DNA of 64,000 nucleotides, from contig JAFABB010000036.1 of NCBI GenBank assembly GCA_023426245.1, positions 1-64,000 of the forward strand, read 5' to 3'. The notes under the pieces are model-generated. The model searched no databases. It saw nothing but the letters and a program-made list of their open reading frames with translations, and was not told the origin of the DNA. The stretch's first letter is position 1. The number at the start of each line of letters is the position of its first letter. This DNA is from Bacillota bacterium (GTDB lineage Bacteria > Bacillota > UBA4882 > UBA8346). Shown here piece after piece: positions 23,097 to 32,630 of this stretch. A program made the translations under genes and the position numbers.

Positions 23097-25004
23097 ATGC
23101 CACTTATCCAACTCAACAATTTGAATAAATTTTACGGCGCTACTCCAATATTGCGGGATATCGATTTAACGATCCAGCCCGGTGAGAAATGGGGTTTGGT
23201 CGGCCGGAATGGTTGCGGTAAAACTACCTTAATGAAAATCCTCACCGGTGAAGAAGATTACGACAGCGGTGAATTTCATCTGGCCCAAAATTGCCGTATC
23301 GGATATTTAAAGCAAGAACCCGATTTTGACGTTGACATTACAATTTACGAAGAACTCCGGAATATTTTCCGGGATTTGGACGAGTTACAGTTGGAAATCA
23401 ATAACTTGCAACAACAAATGTCGGCTTCGACTCTTTCACAGGCCGGGCTTGCCGCACTCATCGAGGACCACCATAGCTTGACCGAAAAATTTGAGCAATT
23501 GGGCGGCTATCAAATTGAGGGAAGGATTCAAGGTGTTCTACGAGGGCTGGGATTCCCCAAAGAACGTTGGAGGGATCCGATAAGGGTTTTAAGTGGCGGT
23601 GAGCGGACCAGGGTTTCCCTGGCGAAAATCTTGCTGACGACTCCGGATATTCTTTTTTTGGATGAACCCACCAATTACTTGGATATCTCGGCTATTGAAT
23701 GGCTGGAAGAATTTTTGGCCGACTTTAGCGGCGCCGTACTCTTGATCTCCCATGACCGCTATTTTTTAGACCATGTGGTGAAGGGTATTTTTGAAATCGA
23801 GTTTTGTAAGATCAAACGATACCGGGGTAATTACACTTTTTACCGTGAGCAAAAAGAACTTCAGCTTCAAGCCGATATGAAGGCCTTTGAACAGCAGGAA
23901 AAGGAGCTCTCCCGTCTGGATAAATTTATCCGGGAATCGCGGGCTACCGAAAAAAGCAAACGCAAGGCCCATAGTATTGAAAAACGTTTATCGAAGGTCG
24001 AACGGATCGAGAAACCCCTGGTCAATGATAAGTCTTTAAAAATGAATTTTCAAGAGTCGGTTGCCAGTTCCAGGAGAGTATTGGAGCTAGAGAATGTAAG
24101 CAAGAGCTATAATGGAAAATCTCTTTTCCGGGGCGTCAATTTGATTATCGAAGCCGGAGAGAAAGTAGGTTTAATCGGGCCAAACGGGGCCGGTAAAACT
24201 ACTTTGCTGCGAATGATCCAAAACCAGGAAGATCCTGATGAGGGGCGGATCCGGATCGGTTATGAGGTTTACCCCAGCTTTTTTTCCCAGTTAACCACGG
24301 GGGAAGAGCTATCTGGGACGCCCTTCAGCCAAATCATGGAGGCTGCCGATCTTGACAACACCGAAGCCAGAACCATTTTAGGACGCTTTCTATTCAGCGG
24401 AGATGATGTCTTTAAATCCATGACCGACCTTAGCGGAGGAGAACGACGCCGCTTGGGTTTGATTAAGTTGATGCTCTCAAAGGCCAACTTTTTGATTCTC
24501 GACGAGCCCACCAACCATTTGGACCTGGACTCGATTGAGGTAATGGAAGAGGCGCTGGCATCTTATAGCGGGACCGTTTTGATCGTATCCCATGATCGTT
24601 CTTTTCTCAATGCGGTAGTTGATCGTTATGTTGCCCTGGTTAACAATACGCTGGAATTTTTCCAGACTTACCAGGATTATGTGGAATTTAATCAAAAGTT
24701 GGGTCAAGCCGGGGCCAAGGATTGCCAAAAACCCAAAAGCTCCGCCAGTGTGCAACGGGAACAAAATAAAGAAGCGCAACGGGATCTGAAACGTAAGCAA
24801 CGCAATTTAAATCAAATTGAAACCGAAATTGAAAGTCTGGAAGGTCGAAAAAAAGAATTGCTGTCTTTATTAAATAATTTTGAAGTTCAAACCGATTATA
24901 TAAAGAGTATGGAATACGGCCAGGAACTTACCGATGTTGAAACAAAATTAGCCGGTTTGTATGACCAGTGGGAACAGCTTCAGGAAGAGTTGACCGCTAA
25001 TTAA
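23097..25004 (+). CDS. ABC-F family ATPase (Uup/YdiF-like)
   Basis: This 635-residue protein has two ABC ATPase domains and no membrane segment, so it is a soluble ABC-F protein acting on the ribosome or nucleic acids rather than a transporter. Walker A motifs are G-R-N-G-C-G-K-T-T (about 36-44) and G-P-N-G-A-G-K-T-T (about 361-369), with L-S-G-G-E-R signatures and L-D-E-P-T-N Walker B boxes in both halves. The C-terminal extension (about 535-635) is a charged coiled coil, as in Uup and YdiF. Members rescue or tune translation, and some confer antibiotic protection. No evidence here favours resistance. Confidence 0.9.
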   Translation: MPLIQLNNLNKFYGATPILRDIDLTIQPGEKWGLVGRNGCGKTTLMKILTGEEDYDSGEFHLAQNCRIGYLKQEPDFDVDITIYEELRNIFRDLDELQLEINNLQQQMSASTLSQAGLAALIEDHHSLTEKFEQLGGYQIEGRIQGVLRGLGFPKERWRDPIRVLSGGERTRVSLAKILLTTPDILFLDEPTNYLDISAIEWLEEFLADFSGAVLLISHDRYFLDHVVKGIFEIEFCKIKRYRGNYTFYREQKELQLQADMKAFEQQEKELSRLDKFIRESRATEKSKRKAHSIEKRLSKVERIEKPLVNDKSLKMNFQESVASSRRVLELENVSKSYNGKSLFRGVNLIIEAGEKVGLIGPNGAGKTTLLRMIQNQEDPDEGRIRIGYEVYPSFFSQLTTGEELSGTPFSQIMEAADLDNTEARTILGRFLFSGDDVFKSMTDLSGGERRRLGLIKLMLSKANFLILDEPTNHLDLDSIEVMEEALASYSGTVLIVSHDRSFLNAVVDRYVALVNNTLEFFQTYQDYVEFNQKLGQAGAKDCQKPKSSASVQREQNKEAQRDLKRKQRNLNQIETEIESLEGRKKELLSLLNNFEVQTDYIKSMEYGQELTDVETKLAGLYDQWEQLQEELTAN

Positions 25005-25092
25005 AGAAACCCGGGTTCCGTACGGATCTCGAAGTTTGGATTTTTCTCCATAAATTACTCAAAGGAACTTGGAAGCATTTCAAGAATAAAGT

Positions 25093-25117
25093 ATCTGTTT
25101 ACAGAATCTGTTTACAG
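25093..25117 (+). repeat. Perfect direct repeat upstream of lon
   Basis: ATCTGTTTACAG occurs twice with a 1-nt spacer (25093-25104 and 25106-25117), 50 nt before the lon start. It might bind a regulator in tandem but does not match the CtsR or CIRCE operators known for heat-shock genes. Confidence 0.4.
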
Positions 25118-25167
25118 GCTCTGAGGTACAGAAGAAAGCCGCAATTAAATCCAGGAGGTGGTAGCCA

Positions 25168-27528
25168 GTGTCAAAGTTGGGAGAAACAGAGGCCGCCCCT
25201 TTTAAAGAGTCACTCCCTTTACTACCGTTACGTGGAATGATTGTTTTTCCGTTTATGGTTGTTCCGCTGGATGTAGGTAGAGATAAGTCAATCAGTGCTC
25301 TTGAAGAGGCTATGATTCATGATCGCTTAATCGTTTTGGCAGCTCAACGCCAGGCGAAGGTCAATGATCCCAATCAGGATGAGATTTACGAGATGGGGAC
25401 AATGGCTGAGATCAAGCAGTTGTTAAAATTACCGGACGGCACGATTCGAGTACTGGTTGAAGGTCTGCGCCGGGTACGCATCGATCAATATATTCAAGTT
25501 GATCCTTATTATTTGGTTCAGCTCTCTGAGGTTACCGAAATTGAGGAAAAAAATGTTGAAACGGAAGCCTTAATGAGGTCAACCCTTTATCAATTCGAGC
25601 AATTTATCAAGATGAGCAAAAAAGTTCCGCCCGAGGTTATGGTATCTGTCAATAATATCGAAGATCCGGGAAGATTGGCCGATATTATCGCTTCTCATCT
25701 AAGTTTAAAAGTTGAGGACAAACAGCAGATACTGGAGGCGGTATCCGCCAGAACCAGGTTAGAAACCCTTTGTTCTTTTTTGGTGAAAGAAATCGACATT
25801 TTGGAAATGGAACGCAAAATCCATTTACGGGTTCGCAAACAAATGGAGAAAACGCAGAAAGAGTATTATCTGCGTGAACAGATGAAGGCTATCCAGAAGG
25901 AACTGGGTGATGCCGACGAGCGTACTGCGGAAGTGGAAGAACTTCGTTCCAAACTGGCCAAATTGACCCTGCCTCAGGAAGCTGAGGAAAAAACCTTAAA
26001 AGAAATTGATCGCTTGTCCAAAATGCCTCCCATGTCCGCAGAGGCCGTGGTAGTCCGCAACTATATCGATTGGCTCCTGGCGTTGCCCTGGAATACGGAA
26101 ACCGAGGATTGCCTGGATGTGAATGCGGCCGAAAAGATATTGAACGAGGATCATTATGGACTGGAGAAAGTGAAAGAAAGGATCCTGGAATATTTGGCGG
26201 TCTGCCAATTGACCAAAAAATTAAAAGGACCGATTCTTTGCTTGATAGGGCCTCCCGGTGTCGGTAAGACCTCACTCGCCAAATCCGTTGCCAGGGCTCT
26301 CAACCGCAAGTTTGTCCGGTTTTCTTTGGGTGGAGTCCGGGACGAAGCGGAAATCAGAGGCCACCGGCGCACTTATGTTGGGGCCATGCCCGGCAAAATC
26401 ATTCAAATCATGAAACAGGCCGGTTCTAAAAATCCGGTTATTCTATTGGATGAGATCGACAAAATGAGCGCGGACTTCCGTGGCGATCCCTCGGCAGCTT
26501 TATTGGAAGTTTTGGATCCAGAACAAAATTGTGCTTTTGGAGATCATTATTTGGAAGTATCCTTTGATCTTTCCAAAGTACTCTTTATTACAACCGCCAA
26601 TACTTACCATAATATTCCCCGGCCGCTCCTTGACCGGATGGAGATTATCAGTATTGCGGGGTATACTGAAGAAGAAAAACTGGAGATCGCCAAACGGCAT
26701 TTATTGCCTAAACAGGCCAAGGAACACGGGATGGAAGATCAGGATCTGATGGTTCCCGAGACCATGCTGCGGCAAATTATCAATGGTTACACCCGGGAAT
26801 CGGGAGTCCGGAGTTTGGAACGGCAGCTAGCCGCTATTTGCCGGAAAGCGGCCCGGGAGATTGTTCAAACTTCTAAAAAACCGGTGCGGATCAATAAAAA
26901 TACCTTGCAGAAATTTTTAGGCGCTGTCAAATACCGGCACAGTTTGGCCGAAGAAACCGACCAGGTCGGAATCGCTACCGGTCTTGCCTGGACTGAAGTG
27001 GGCGGTGAGATTTTATCGATCGAAGTTACCCTGGTGAGAGGGAAAGGCCAGCTGATCCTTACCGGAAAGTTAGGCGAGGTGATGCGGGAATCAGCTCAGG
27101 CGGCGTTCAGTTATATTCGTTCCCGCGCCAAGGAATTGGGAATTGAAGAAGATTTTAACGAACATTTTGACATTCATATTCATATTCCGGAAGGGGCGAT
27201 CCCGAAAGATGGCCCTTCAGCCGGTATTACCATTGCTACGGCCATTGTTTCCGCTTTAACCGGGCAACCGGTCCGGAAAGATGTGGCCATGACCGGTGAA
27301 ATCACCTTACGTGGCCGGGTATTGCCTATCGGCGGGCTTAAGGAAAAAATTCTGGCCGCTCATCGCAGCGGTATCAAGAGAATCCTTATTCCCAAAGAAA
27401 ACGAGAAGGATCTGGAGGAGCTTCCGGATAATGTGGCCCGCAAGGTAACGATTGTGTTGGTGGAGTCCATGGATGAAGTTTGGCGGGAAGCCTTAATACA
27501 GAAGATGTCCATCGTTTCGGCGGGCTAA
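25168..27528 (+). CDS. lon: ATP-dependent protease Lon (LonA type)
   Basis: Lon degrades misfolded and regulatory proteins. The 786-residue soluble protein has the LonA layout: N-terminal substrate-binding domain (about 12-205), coiled coil (about 215-265), AAA+ module with G-P-P-G-V-G-K-T-S (about 363-371) and a D-E-I-D Walker B, and a C-terminal protease domain with the catalytic dyad S684 (P-K-D-G-P-S-A-G) and K727 (G-G-L-K-E-K). It starts at GTG 25168 after CAGGAGGTGG. It is followed by its own terminator. Confidence 0.97.
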   Translation: MSKLGETEAAPFKESLPLLPLRGMIVFPFMVVPLDVGRDKSISALEEAMIHDRLIVLAAQRQAKVNDPNQDEIYEMGTMAEIKQLLKLPDGTIRVLVEGLRRVRIDQYIQVDPYYLVQLSEVTEIEEKNVETEALMRSTLYQFEQFIKMSKKVPPEVMVSVNNIEDPGRLADIIASHLSLKVEDKQQILEAVSARTRLETLCSFLVKEIDILEMERKIHLRVRKQMEKTQKEYYLREQMKAIQKELGDADERTAEVEELRSKLAKLTLPQEAEEKTLKEIDRLSKMPPMSAEAVVVRNYIDWLLALPWNTETEDCLDVNAAEKILNEDHYGLEKVKERILEYLAVCQLTKKLKGPILCLIGPPGVGKTSLAKSVARALNRKFVRFSLGGVRDEAEIRGHRRTYVGAMPGKIIQIMKQAGSKNPVILLDEIDKMSADFRGDPSAALLEVLDPEQNCAFGDHYLEVSFDLSKVLFITTANTYHNIPRPLLDRMEIISIAGYTEEEKLEIAKRHLLPKQAKEHGMEDQDLMVPETMLRQIINGYTRESGVRSLERQLAAICRKAAREIVQTSKKPVRINKNTLQKFLGAVKYRHSLAEETDQVGIATGLAWTEVGGEILSIEVTLVRGKGQLILTGKLGEVMRESAQAAFSYIRSRAKELGIEEDFNEHFDIHIHIPEGAIPKDGPSAGITIATAIVSALTGQPVRKDVAMTGEITLRGRVLPIGGLKEKILAAHRSGIKRILIPKENEKDLEELPDNVARKVTIVLVESMDEVWREALIQKMSIVSAG

Positions 27529-27546
27529 TCAAAGGAGCTTCATGAA

Positions 27547-27584
27547 GCAGGCTTCATTGGATTTTTCAATGAAGTCTGCTTTTA
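27547..27584 (+). terminator. Terminator of lon
   Basis: GCAG-G-CTTCATTG pairs with CAATGAAG-T-CTGC, followed by TTTT-A-TTT. The spacer from here to mutS2 (27585-27828) shows no further gene or clear signal. Confidence 0.8.
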
Positions 27585-27828
27585 TTTATGTTACAATATA
27601 CTATATCCGTCCGTTCAAGGACGAGAGACGATTCTGGGATGGCCGAATTGAAAAGAACAAGAGTTAGATAATTTTCCTGAATTTCGTGCTTTTCGTGGTT
27701 AAAAATGTTTTGGGATAACGGCAAAAGACCGTCGGCTACGAAACCTACGAAAAAAGGAATGACGGTTTCGGTCGATCAAAGCTCAGTGAAATGCTTGATC
27801 AATTGGAAAATAAGAAGGATGGATCATT

Positions 27829-30186
27829 TTGTTGGAACGGACTTTACGGGTTTTAGAATACCAAAAAATCATCGATAAATTGTCAGCCTATGCCACTTCA
27901 ACGCTTGGCAAGGAACTTGCCGGGGAGCTCCTGCCTTTGACGGACCCGGTCCGGATCGAGGAAGGGCTTCAGGTTACTTCGGAAGCGGTGCAGATCTTAG
28001 TGAAAGCCGAGCGCCCACCCCTGGGCGGCGTCTTTGATATCAGGCTCCAGATCAAGAAAGCTTCCATTAATGGGATACTGGCACCCTCAGAGTTGCTGGA
28101 AGTCGGCGCTACACTGAGGGCATCCCGGTTAATGCGGGAATTTCTGACGGAGAAGGCGGATGAGCTTCAAATATTGCCGGAATGGGGCGGCAGGCTCGGA
28201 AGTTTTCCTGCGCTGGAAAGGGAAATAGACCGTTGTATCGGGCCGGGCGGGGAGATCTTGGACGGTGCCAGCGCCACCCTCCATGGTTTGCGTTCCCAAA
28301 TGAAGGTTTTGCAGGGGCGAATCCGTGACAAACTGGACGGGATCATCCGCGCCAGCGATAATGTAAAATATCTACAGGAATTGATTGTGACCATGCGGAA
28401 CGACCGCTATGTAATCCCGGTTAAACAGGAATACCGCGGACTGTTTCCAGGGATTGTCCATGATCAATCGGCCAGCGGGGCGACGCTTTTCATTGAACCC
28501 ATGAGTGTGGTGGAAATCAATAACCAGCTAAGAATCGTCGAGACCCAGGAAAGCGAAGAGATTCACCGTATTTTGAGCGACCTCTCCGGAAGGGTCCGGG
28601 ATGTTGGCGTATCCCTGCAGAGCAGTATTGAAATTCTGGCCCGTTTGGATTTGGCCTTTGCCAAAGGGCAATATAGTTTGGCCATTGACGGGATCCGGCC
28701 GGCGCTGAATCTGGAATCAAAACTGGATTTACACAACGCCAGGCATCCCCTGCTGGCTGGGAAAGTAGTTCCCACTAGCGTTTCATTGGGTAAAGCTTTT
28801 GACACCCTGGTCATCACCGGTCCCAACACCGGGGGCAAAACAGTGACTTTAAAAACCATCGGACTTTTGACCCTAATGGCCCAGGCCGGGTTGCATATCC
28901 CGGCTGCCGCCGGTTCGGAAATCGCGGTTTTTGACAAGATATTTTGCGACATTGGGGATGAACAAAGTATAGAACAGAGTTTATCGACTTTTTCGTCCCA
29001 TTTGACGCAGATTGTCAAGATTATTGAAGGCGCCGTAGATAGCCATTGCCTGGTGTTGCTGGATGAGTTGGGGGCCGGTACGGACCCGGCGGAGGGCGCG
29101 GCTTTGGCCATGAGCATATTGACTCATTTGCATCAATTGAATGTTAGAACCGTGGCTACCACCCATTATAGTGAATTAAAAGCTTTTGCCTATCAGACCC
29201 CGGGGATCGAGAATGCCTCGGTGGAATTTGACATCCAAACTTTAAAGCCAACTTATCATTTATTAATCGGGGTTCCCGGAAGCAGTCAAGCCTTTGAAAT
29301 CGCTTCCAAACTGGGTTTGTCCGGTCCGATCATCGAAAGGGCCCGCAGTCTGATTTCGGCTGCCACCATGAAAGTCGAAGAGATGTTGCGCCAAATCGAG
29401 ATTGACCGCAAGAAGGCCCGCGAAGACAGGCAAGTAACCACCGAAGCCCGCTTAAAGGGCGAACAGTTTAAAACTCAATTTGAATCGGAACTGGAAAAGC
29501 TAAAGCGTGAAAAAGCCGAATTATTACGACAGGCCAAAGCTGAAGCCCGTGAAATCCTTCTGGAAGCGAGGCGCGAGAGTGAAAATTTGTTGCGGAAGTT
29601 GCGTGAGGGCCGTCATGAAGAACTTCCGGCCATTGCAAACGAGGCCCGAAGCAAAATATCGGAAAAACTCGGGCGTTTGGAGGAGAAAACCCCAGAATCG
29701 GAAAAAGGCCTGACGGTGAATGCGGCTGAACTTAAGAATGGCCAGAAAGTCCGGGCTGTCTCTTTAGGTCAAGTCGGCACCATCACCGACATCGGCAACG
29801 ACGGCGCCCAGGTTCAACTGGGGATCATCAAAGTAAATTTGCCATTTCATGATTTGGAGCTGGTGGAGGAAGAAAAAGTTCAGGTGAGACAGCGCCCGAA
29901 AACCAGCGGTGAAACCGGTCTGGAAACTACCAAAAATATCTCGGCGGAACTGAGTTTGCGGGGCATGACTGTGGATGAAGCCCTTTATGAACTGGAGAAA
30001 TATTTGGATAAGGCCATTATGGCGGGGCTCCTGCGTTTCAGGGTTGTCCACGGCAAAGGAACCGGGGCTTTACGGAGTGCGGTGCAGCAGTATTTGCGGG
30101 AGAATCCCATGGTAAAAACCTCTTATATCGCCGAGCAAAATGAAGGCGGCATGGGAGCCACCGTGGTGGAACTCAAGAGGGGGTAA
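27829..30186 (+). CDS. mutS2: Endonuclease MutS2
   Basis: MutS2 is a MutS-related ATPase that suppresses homologous recombination and, in Bacillus, helps split collided ribosomes. The 785-residue protein has the MutS core and clamp regions, the ATPase with Walker A G-P-N-T-G-G-K-T-V-T (about 331-340), a C-terminal coiled coil (about 510-610), a KOW-like segment, and the Smr nuclease domain (about 707-785) with L-S-L-R-G-M-T-V-D-E-A and V-V-H-G-K-G-T-G. It has no mismatch-recognition domain, as expected for MutS2. The start is TTG after GAAGGATGG. The following AraC gene begins 6 nt after its stop. Confidence 0.95.
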   Translation: MLERTLRVLEYQKIIDKLSAYATSTLGKELAGELLPLTDPVRIEEGLQVTSEAVQILVKAERPPLGGVFDIRLQIKKASINGILAPSELLEVGATLRASRLMREFLTEKADELQILPEWGGRLGSFPALEREIDRCIGPGGEILDGASATLHGLRSQMKVLQGRIRDKLDGIIRASDNVKYLQELIVTMRNDRYVIPVKQEYRGLFPGIVHDQSASGATLFIEPMSVVEINNQLRIVETQESEEIHRILSDLSGRVRDVGVSLQSSIEILARLDLAFAKGQYSLAIDGIRPALNLESKLDLHNARHPLLAGKVVPTSVSLGKAFDTLVITGPNTGGKTVTLKTIGLLTLMAQAGLHIPAAAGSEIAVFDKIFCDIGDEQSIEQSLSTFSSHLTQIVKIIEGAVDSHCLVLLDELGAGTDPAEGAALAMSILTHLHQLNVRTVATTHYSELKAFAYQTPGIENASVEFDIQTLKPTYHLLIGVPGSSQAFEIASKLGLSGPIIERARSLISAATMKVEEMLRQIEIDRKKAREDRQVTTEARLKGEQFKTQFESELEKLKREKAELLRQAKAEAREILLEARRESENLLRKLREGRHEELPAIANEARSKISEKLGRLEEKTPESEKGLTVNAAELKNGQKVRAVSLGQVGTITDIGNDGAQVQLGIIKVNLPFHDLELVEEEKVQVRQRPKTSGETGLETTKNISAELSLRGMTVDEALYELEKYLDKAIMAGLLRFRVVHGKGTGALRSAVQQYLRENPMVKTSYIAEQNEGGMGATVVELKRG

Positions 30187-30192
30187 GATTTC

Positions 30193-31161
30193 ATGGAGAA
30201 AGTAAAAATCCCTGATTTGCATGATCAACAAGGATCAATTGCTCAAGAAACCATAGACCAAATCATTGCTCAGACTGAGAGGATTACCACCGCGGACGGC
30301 AAAAACCAAACCGTTATCCCGCGTTTTTATATTTGTAGAAACGGTTATGCAACGCCGCCGATTCCCAGCGTTTTATCTCCCGCATTTTGCCTTATTTTAC
30401 GGGGAGAAAAGAAGATTCAAATCGGCAAGGATATTTTTTATGCGCCGCCAGGCAGTCTCTTGGCATCCTTGATTGGTATACCGGCACTCGTTCAAGTGGT
30501 TGGAGCTACAAGAAGACTCCCTTATATCAGCCTGCGAATTGATTTCACCACCGAAGAAATTGCTTCGGTGATACTGGATGCCGGAATCGATATAAAGCCA
30601 AAGTATAAAGAGTTAAGTGTTGGGGCTTTTATCGGAAAGGCCGATAGCGAACTGTTTGATTTATTTACCAGGTTATTGAAACTCAATGGCAAACCCCAGG
30701 ATGTTGGTTTTTTAGCGCCACTTATCAAACGGGAAATGATATTTCATCTGCTGACGGGAGAGTATGGACAGCTGTTTTTTCAGAAGGCGCTCTTTGACCA
30801 ACAGAGTGAAGGAGTCAGTAAAGCAATTGCTTTAATTAAAGATAATTATTCCAAGTCTTATACCATCGATGAACTTGCCAAGAAAACCAATATGAGTGTA
30901 TCGGGATTGCAGCATAAATTTAAAGCCCTCACCGCAATGGCGCCTTTGCAGTTTCAGAAACAAATCCGGCTACAGGAAGCAAGGCGTCTGATGATGAGCG
31001 GTTCAAAGGATGCAACCAGGGTAGCTTTTGAAGTCGGGTATGAAAGCCCAACACAGTTTAACCGGGAGTATAAGCGGCTATTTGGCTTGCCTCCATTCCA
31101 GGATATCAAGGAATTGCAGAAAAACTCCCTGGCTGTTGCTTATTATAATAGCGGCAATTAA
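30193..31161 (+). CDS. AraC-family transcriptional regulator
   Basis: This 322-residue protein has an N-terminal AraC_N-type domain (about 40-200, with F-C-L-I-L-R-G-E-K-x-I-Q-I-G) and a C-terminal double helix-turn-helix (about 213-305; S-Y-T-I-D-E-L-A-K-K-T-N-M-S-V-S-G-L and the G-Y-E-S-P-T-Q-F-N-R-E-Y-K-R motif). AraC_N-type members generally control neighbouring oxidoreductases or hydrolases. Here the hydrolase, SDR reductase and aldo/keto reductase genes follow, although a strong terminator separates them. It is 6 nt downstream of mutS2 and may be cotranscribed with it. Confidence 0.88.
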   Translation: MEKVKIPDLHDQQGSIAQETIDQIIAQTERITTADGKNQTVIPRFYICRNGYATPPIPSVLSPAFCLILRGEKKIQIGKDIFYAPPGSLLASLIGIPALVQVVGATRRLPYISLRIDFTTEEIASVILDAGIDIKPKYKELSVGAFIGKADSELFDLFTRLLKLNGKPQDVGFLAPLIKREMIFHLLTGEYGQLFFQKALFDQQSEGVSKAIALIKDNYSKSYTIDELAKKTNMSVSGLQHKFKALTAMAPLQFQKQIRLQEARRLMMSGSKDATRVAFEVGYESPTQFNREYKRLFGLPPFQDIKELQKNSLAVAYYNSGN

Positions 31162-31176
31162 AATATTTAATTGGAT

Positions 31177-31228
31177 AAAGCCGTCCGCCTGTTGTTTATT
31201 TCAGCAGGCGGCGGCTTTCTTTTTTTTG
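31177..31228 (+). terminator. Terminator after the AraC gene
   Basis: AAAGCCGTCCGCCTG (31177-31191) pairs, with one mismatch, with CAGGCGGCGGCTTT (31204-31217), followed by a T-rich run to 31228. Confidence 0.88.
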
Positions 31229-31343
31229 CGGGATTAGGCAATTTTTTTGCAACAGTGTTATATCTGCATTGGGTATTTCAAGTTATAATGATAAACAACA
31301 AAGAAACTAAGTGCAAAAAACCTTTTATAGGAGTGAGAATAAT

Positions 31344-32333
31344 ATGAATCAAAATCGCTCTAAAGTCACGCCGACCATCGTGAAGTGGCTTGGCATCATA
31401 TTAGCCGTAATCATGATTGTCCTTGCAGCTAGCTACCCACTTTCCGATGGAATGCGGGATACGCTGGATGATACAGTCCGGGCAAAACTGCTACAAGATG
31501 GCAAAGCACAACAGTTTATCAAAACATCATTGGGAACCATGCATGTACGGGTATCAGGACCGGACGATAGACCCGTTGTATTACTAGTTCACGGCGCTGT
31601 GGTAGGCGGTTACGGATTTCAAAATTGGCAGGAACCGTTAGTTCATGCAGGATATCATGTCATCGTGCCCGATCTGCTTGGCTACGGTTATTCCGACCGG
31701 CCTAGGGTACCTTATACCAAAGAATTTTATATTACCCAACTCCATGAACTTCTCGATGGGCTCGGTATAAAAAAACCTGTCAATTTTATCGGCGCATCAT
31801 TTGGCGGCGCAATTGTCGCTGCCTTCACGGCGAAAGATTCTGCCCGGGTCAAATCGGTTTCCCTAATGTCCCCGGCAGGCGTCGGGCGGGACTTATATGT
31901 GAGGAATACCCCCACTTGGCCGGTTGTCGCTGATTGGCTCTTTCGTGTGCTTGGAGCCTCATATACCCAAAACATGATGAATAAGGCATACGCAGAGAGA
32001 CCCGGGCAGACGGGTATGGCAGCTTGGATGAAAGAACAGACACGTTTCCGCGGGTTCGGCGATGGGATTCTTAATGCTCTCAGGAACTACGACTCCGATT
32101 GGCAACCGGAGGATTATGATCTTCTTGGTAAGTCAAATTTGCCTGTAATGGTAGTATGGGGTACGCAGGACGTCGTACATCCCTATACTCAAACCAAGGA
32201 ACTGTTGGCTCATGTCCCGCAGACAGAACTTATAGCGCTTAAGGGCAAGGGACATGCTATTACTTTCGGTGAAACGGGTTCAATCCTCGCTGTAATCATT
32301 CCGTTCTTAGACAAAGTAAACAGGGTAGATTAA
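31344..32333 (+). CDS. Membrane-anchored alpha/beta hydrolase
   Basis: This 329-residue protein has an N-terminal transmembrane helix (about 10-33) and an alpha/beta-hydrolase fold. It shows H-G-A-V-V-G-G (oxyanion region), the nucleophile elbow G-A-S-F-G-G (Ser), a late acid in W-G-T-Q-D-V-V-H, and a final G-K-G-H-A histidine. The substrate is unknown; epoxide-hydrolase-like, esterase and haloalkane-type functions are all possible. ATG 31344 is chosen because GGAGTG lies 9 nt upstream; the frame continues further up without a ribosome-binding site. The gene may be controlled by the AraC protein upstream. Confidence 0.8.
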   Translation: MNQNRSKVTPTIVKWLGIILAVIMIVLAASYPLSDGMRDTLDDTVRAKLLQDGKAQQFIKTSLGTMHVRVSGPDDRPVVLLVHGAVVGGYGFQNWQEPLVHAGYHVIVPDLLGYGYSDRPRVPYTKEFYITQLHELLDGLGIKKPVNFIGASFGGAIVAAFTAKDSARVKSVSLMSPAGVGRDLYVRNTPTWPVVADWLFRVLGASYTQNMMNKAYAERPGQTGMAAWMKEQTRFRGFGDGILNALRNYDSDWQPEDYDLLGKSNLPVMVVWGTQDVVHPYTQTKELLAHVPQTELIALKGKGHAITFGETGSILAVIIPFLDKVNRVD

Positions 32334-32630
32334 CTGGCTAACCACTTACTTTTTATATTCTATAGGCTAAGCGCCTGATCACGATTGAAACGGCCGGGCT
32401 TCTTGCACAGATGAAACACGGGCCAAAAGCTATATGATCAATTTTGGATGAGGTTAGCAGGTTTATGCAAAGACGCCATAGTTTTTGGAGCAATATTACT
32501 TGAGCTAAGCGGATTTTGCGCTGGCATTGGTGCATGAAATCGAATATTCGCAGCATCTTGAGATGATGTTTACAGTGGTGGAAGTTTGACGCTGACGATA
32601 AGGAATATTTTCAAGGAGGTTTCTTAGACG
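32334..32630 (+). other. Gene-free spacer, possibly a decayed gene
   Basis: About 300 nt between the hydrolase and reductase genes contain no intact gene. One frame reads R-L-I-T-I-E-T-A-G-L-L-A-Q-M-K-H-G-P-K-A-I (about 32368-32433) before a stop, then resumes briefly after it. This looks protein-like but is interrupted several times. It may be a remnant; I cannot assign a family. The ribosome-binding site of the next gene (AAGGAGG) lies at the end. Confidence 0.2.

Noticed and set aside
23097..25004. Antibiotic-resistance ABC-F protein
   Set aside because: The domain layout with long C-terminal coiled coil fits the housekeeping Uup/YdiF group; nothing links it to a resistance context.
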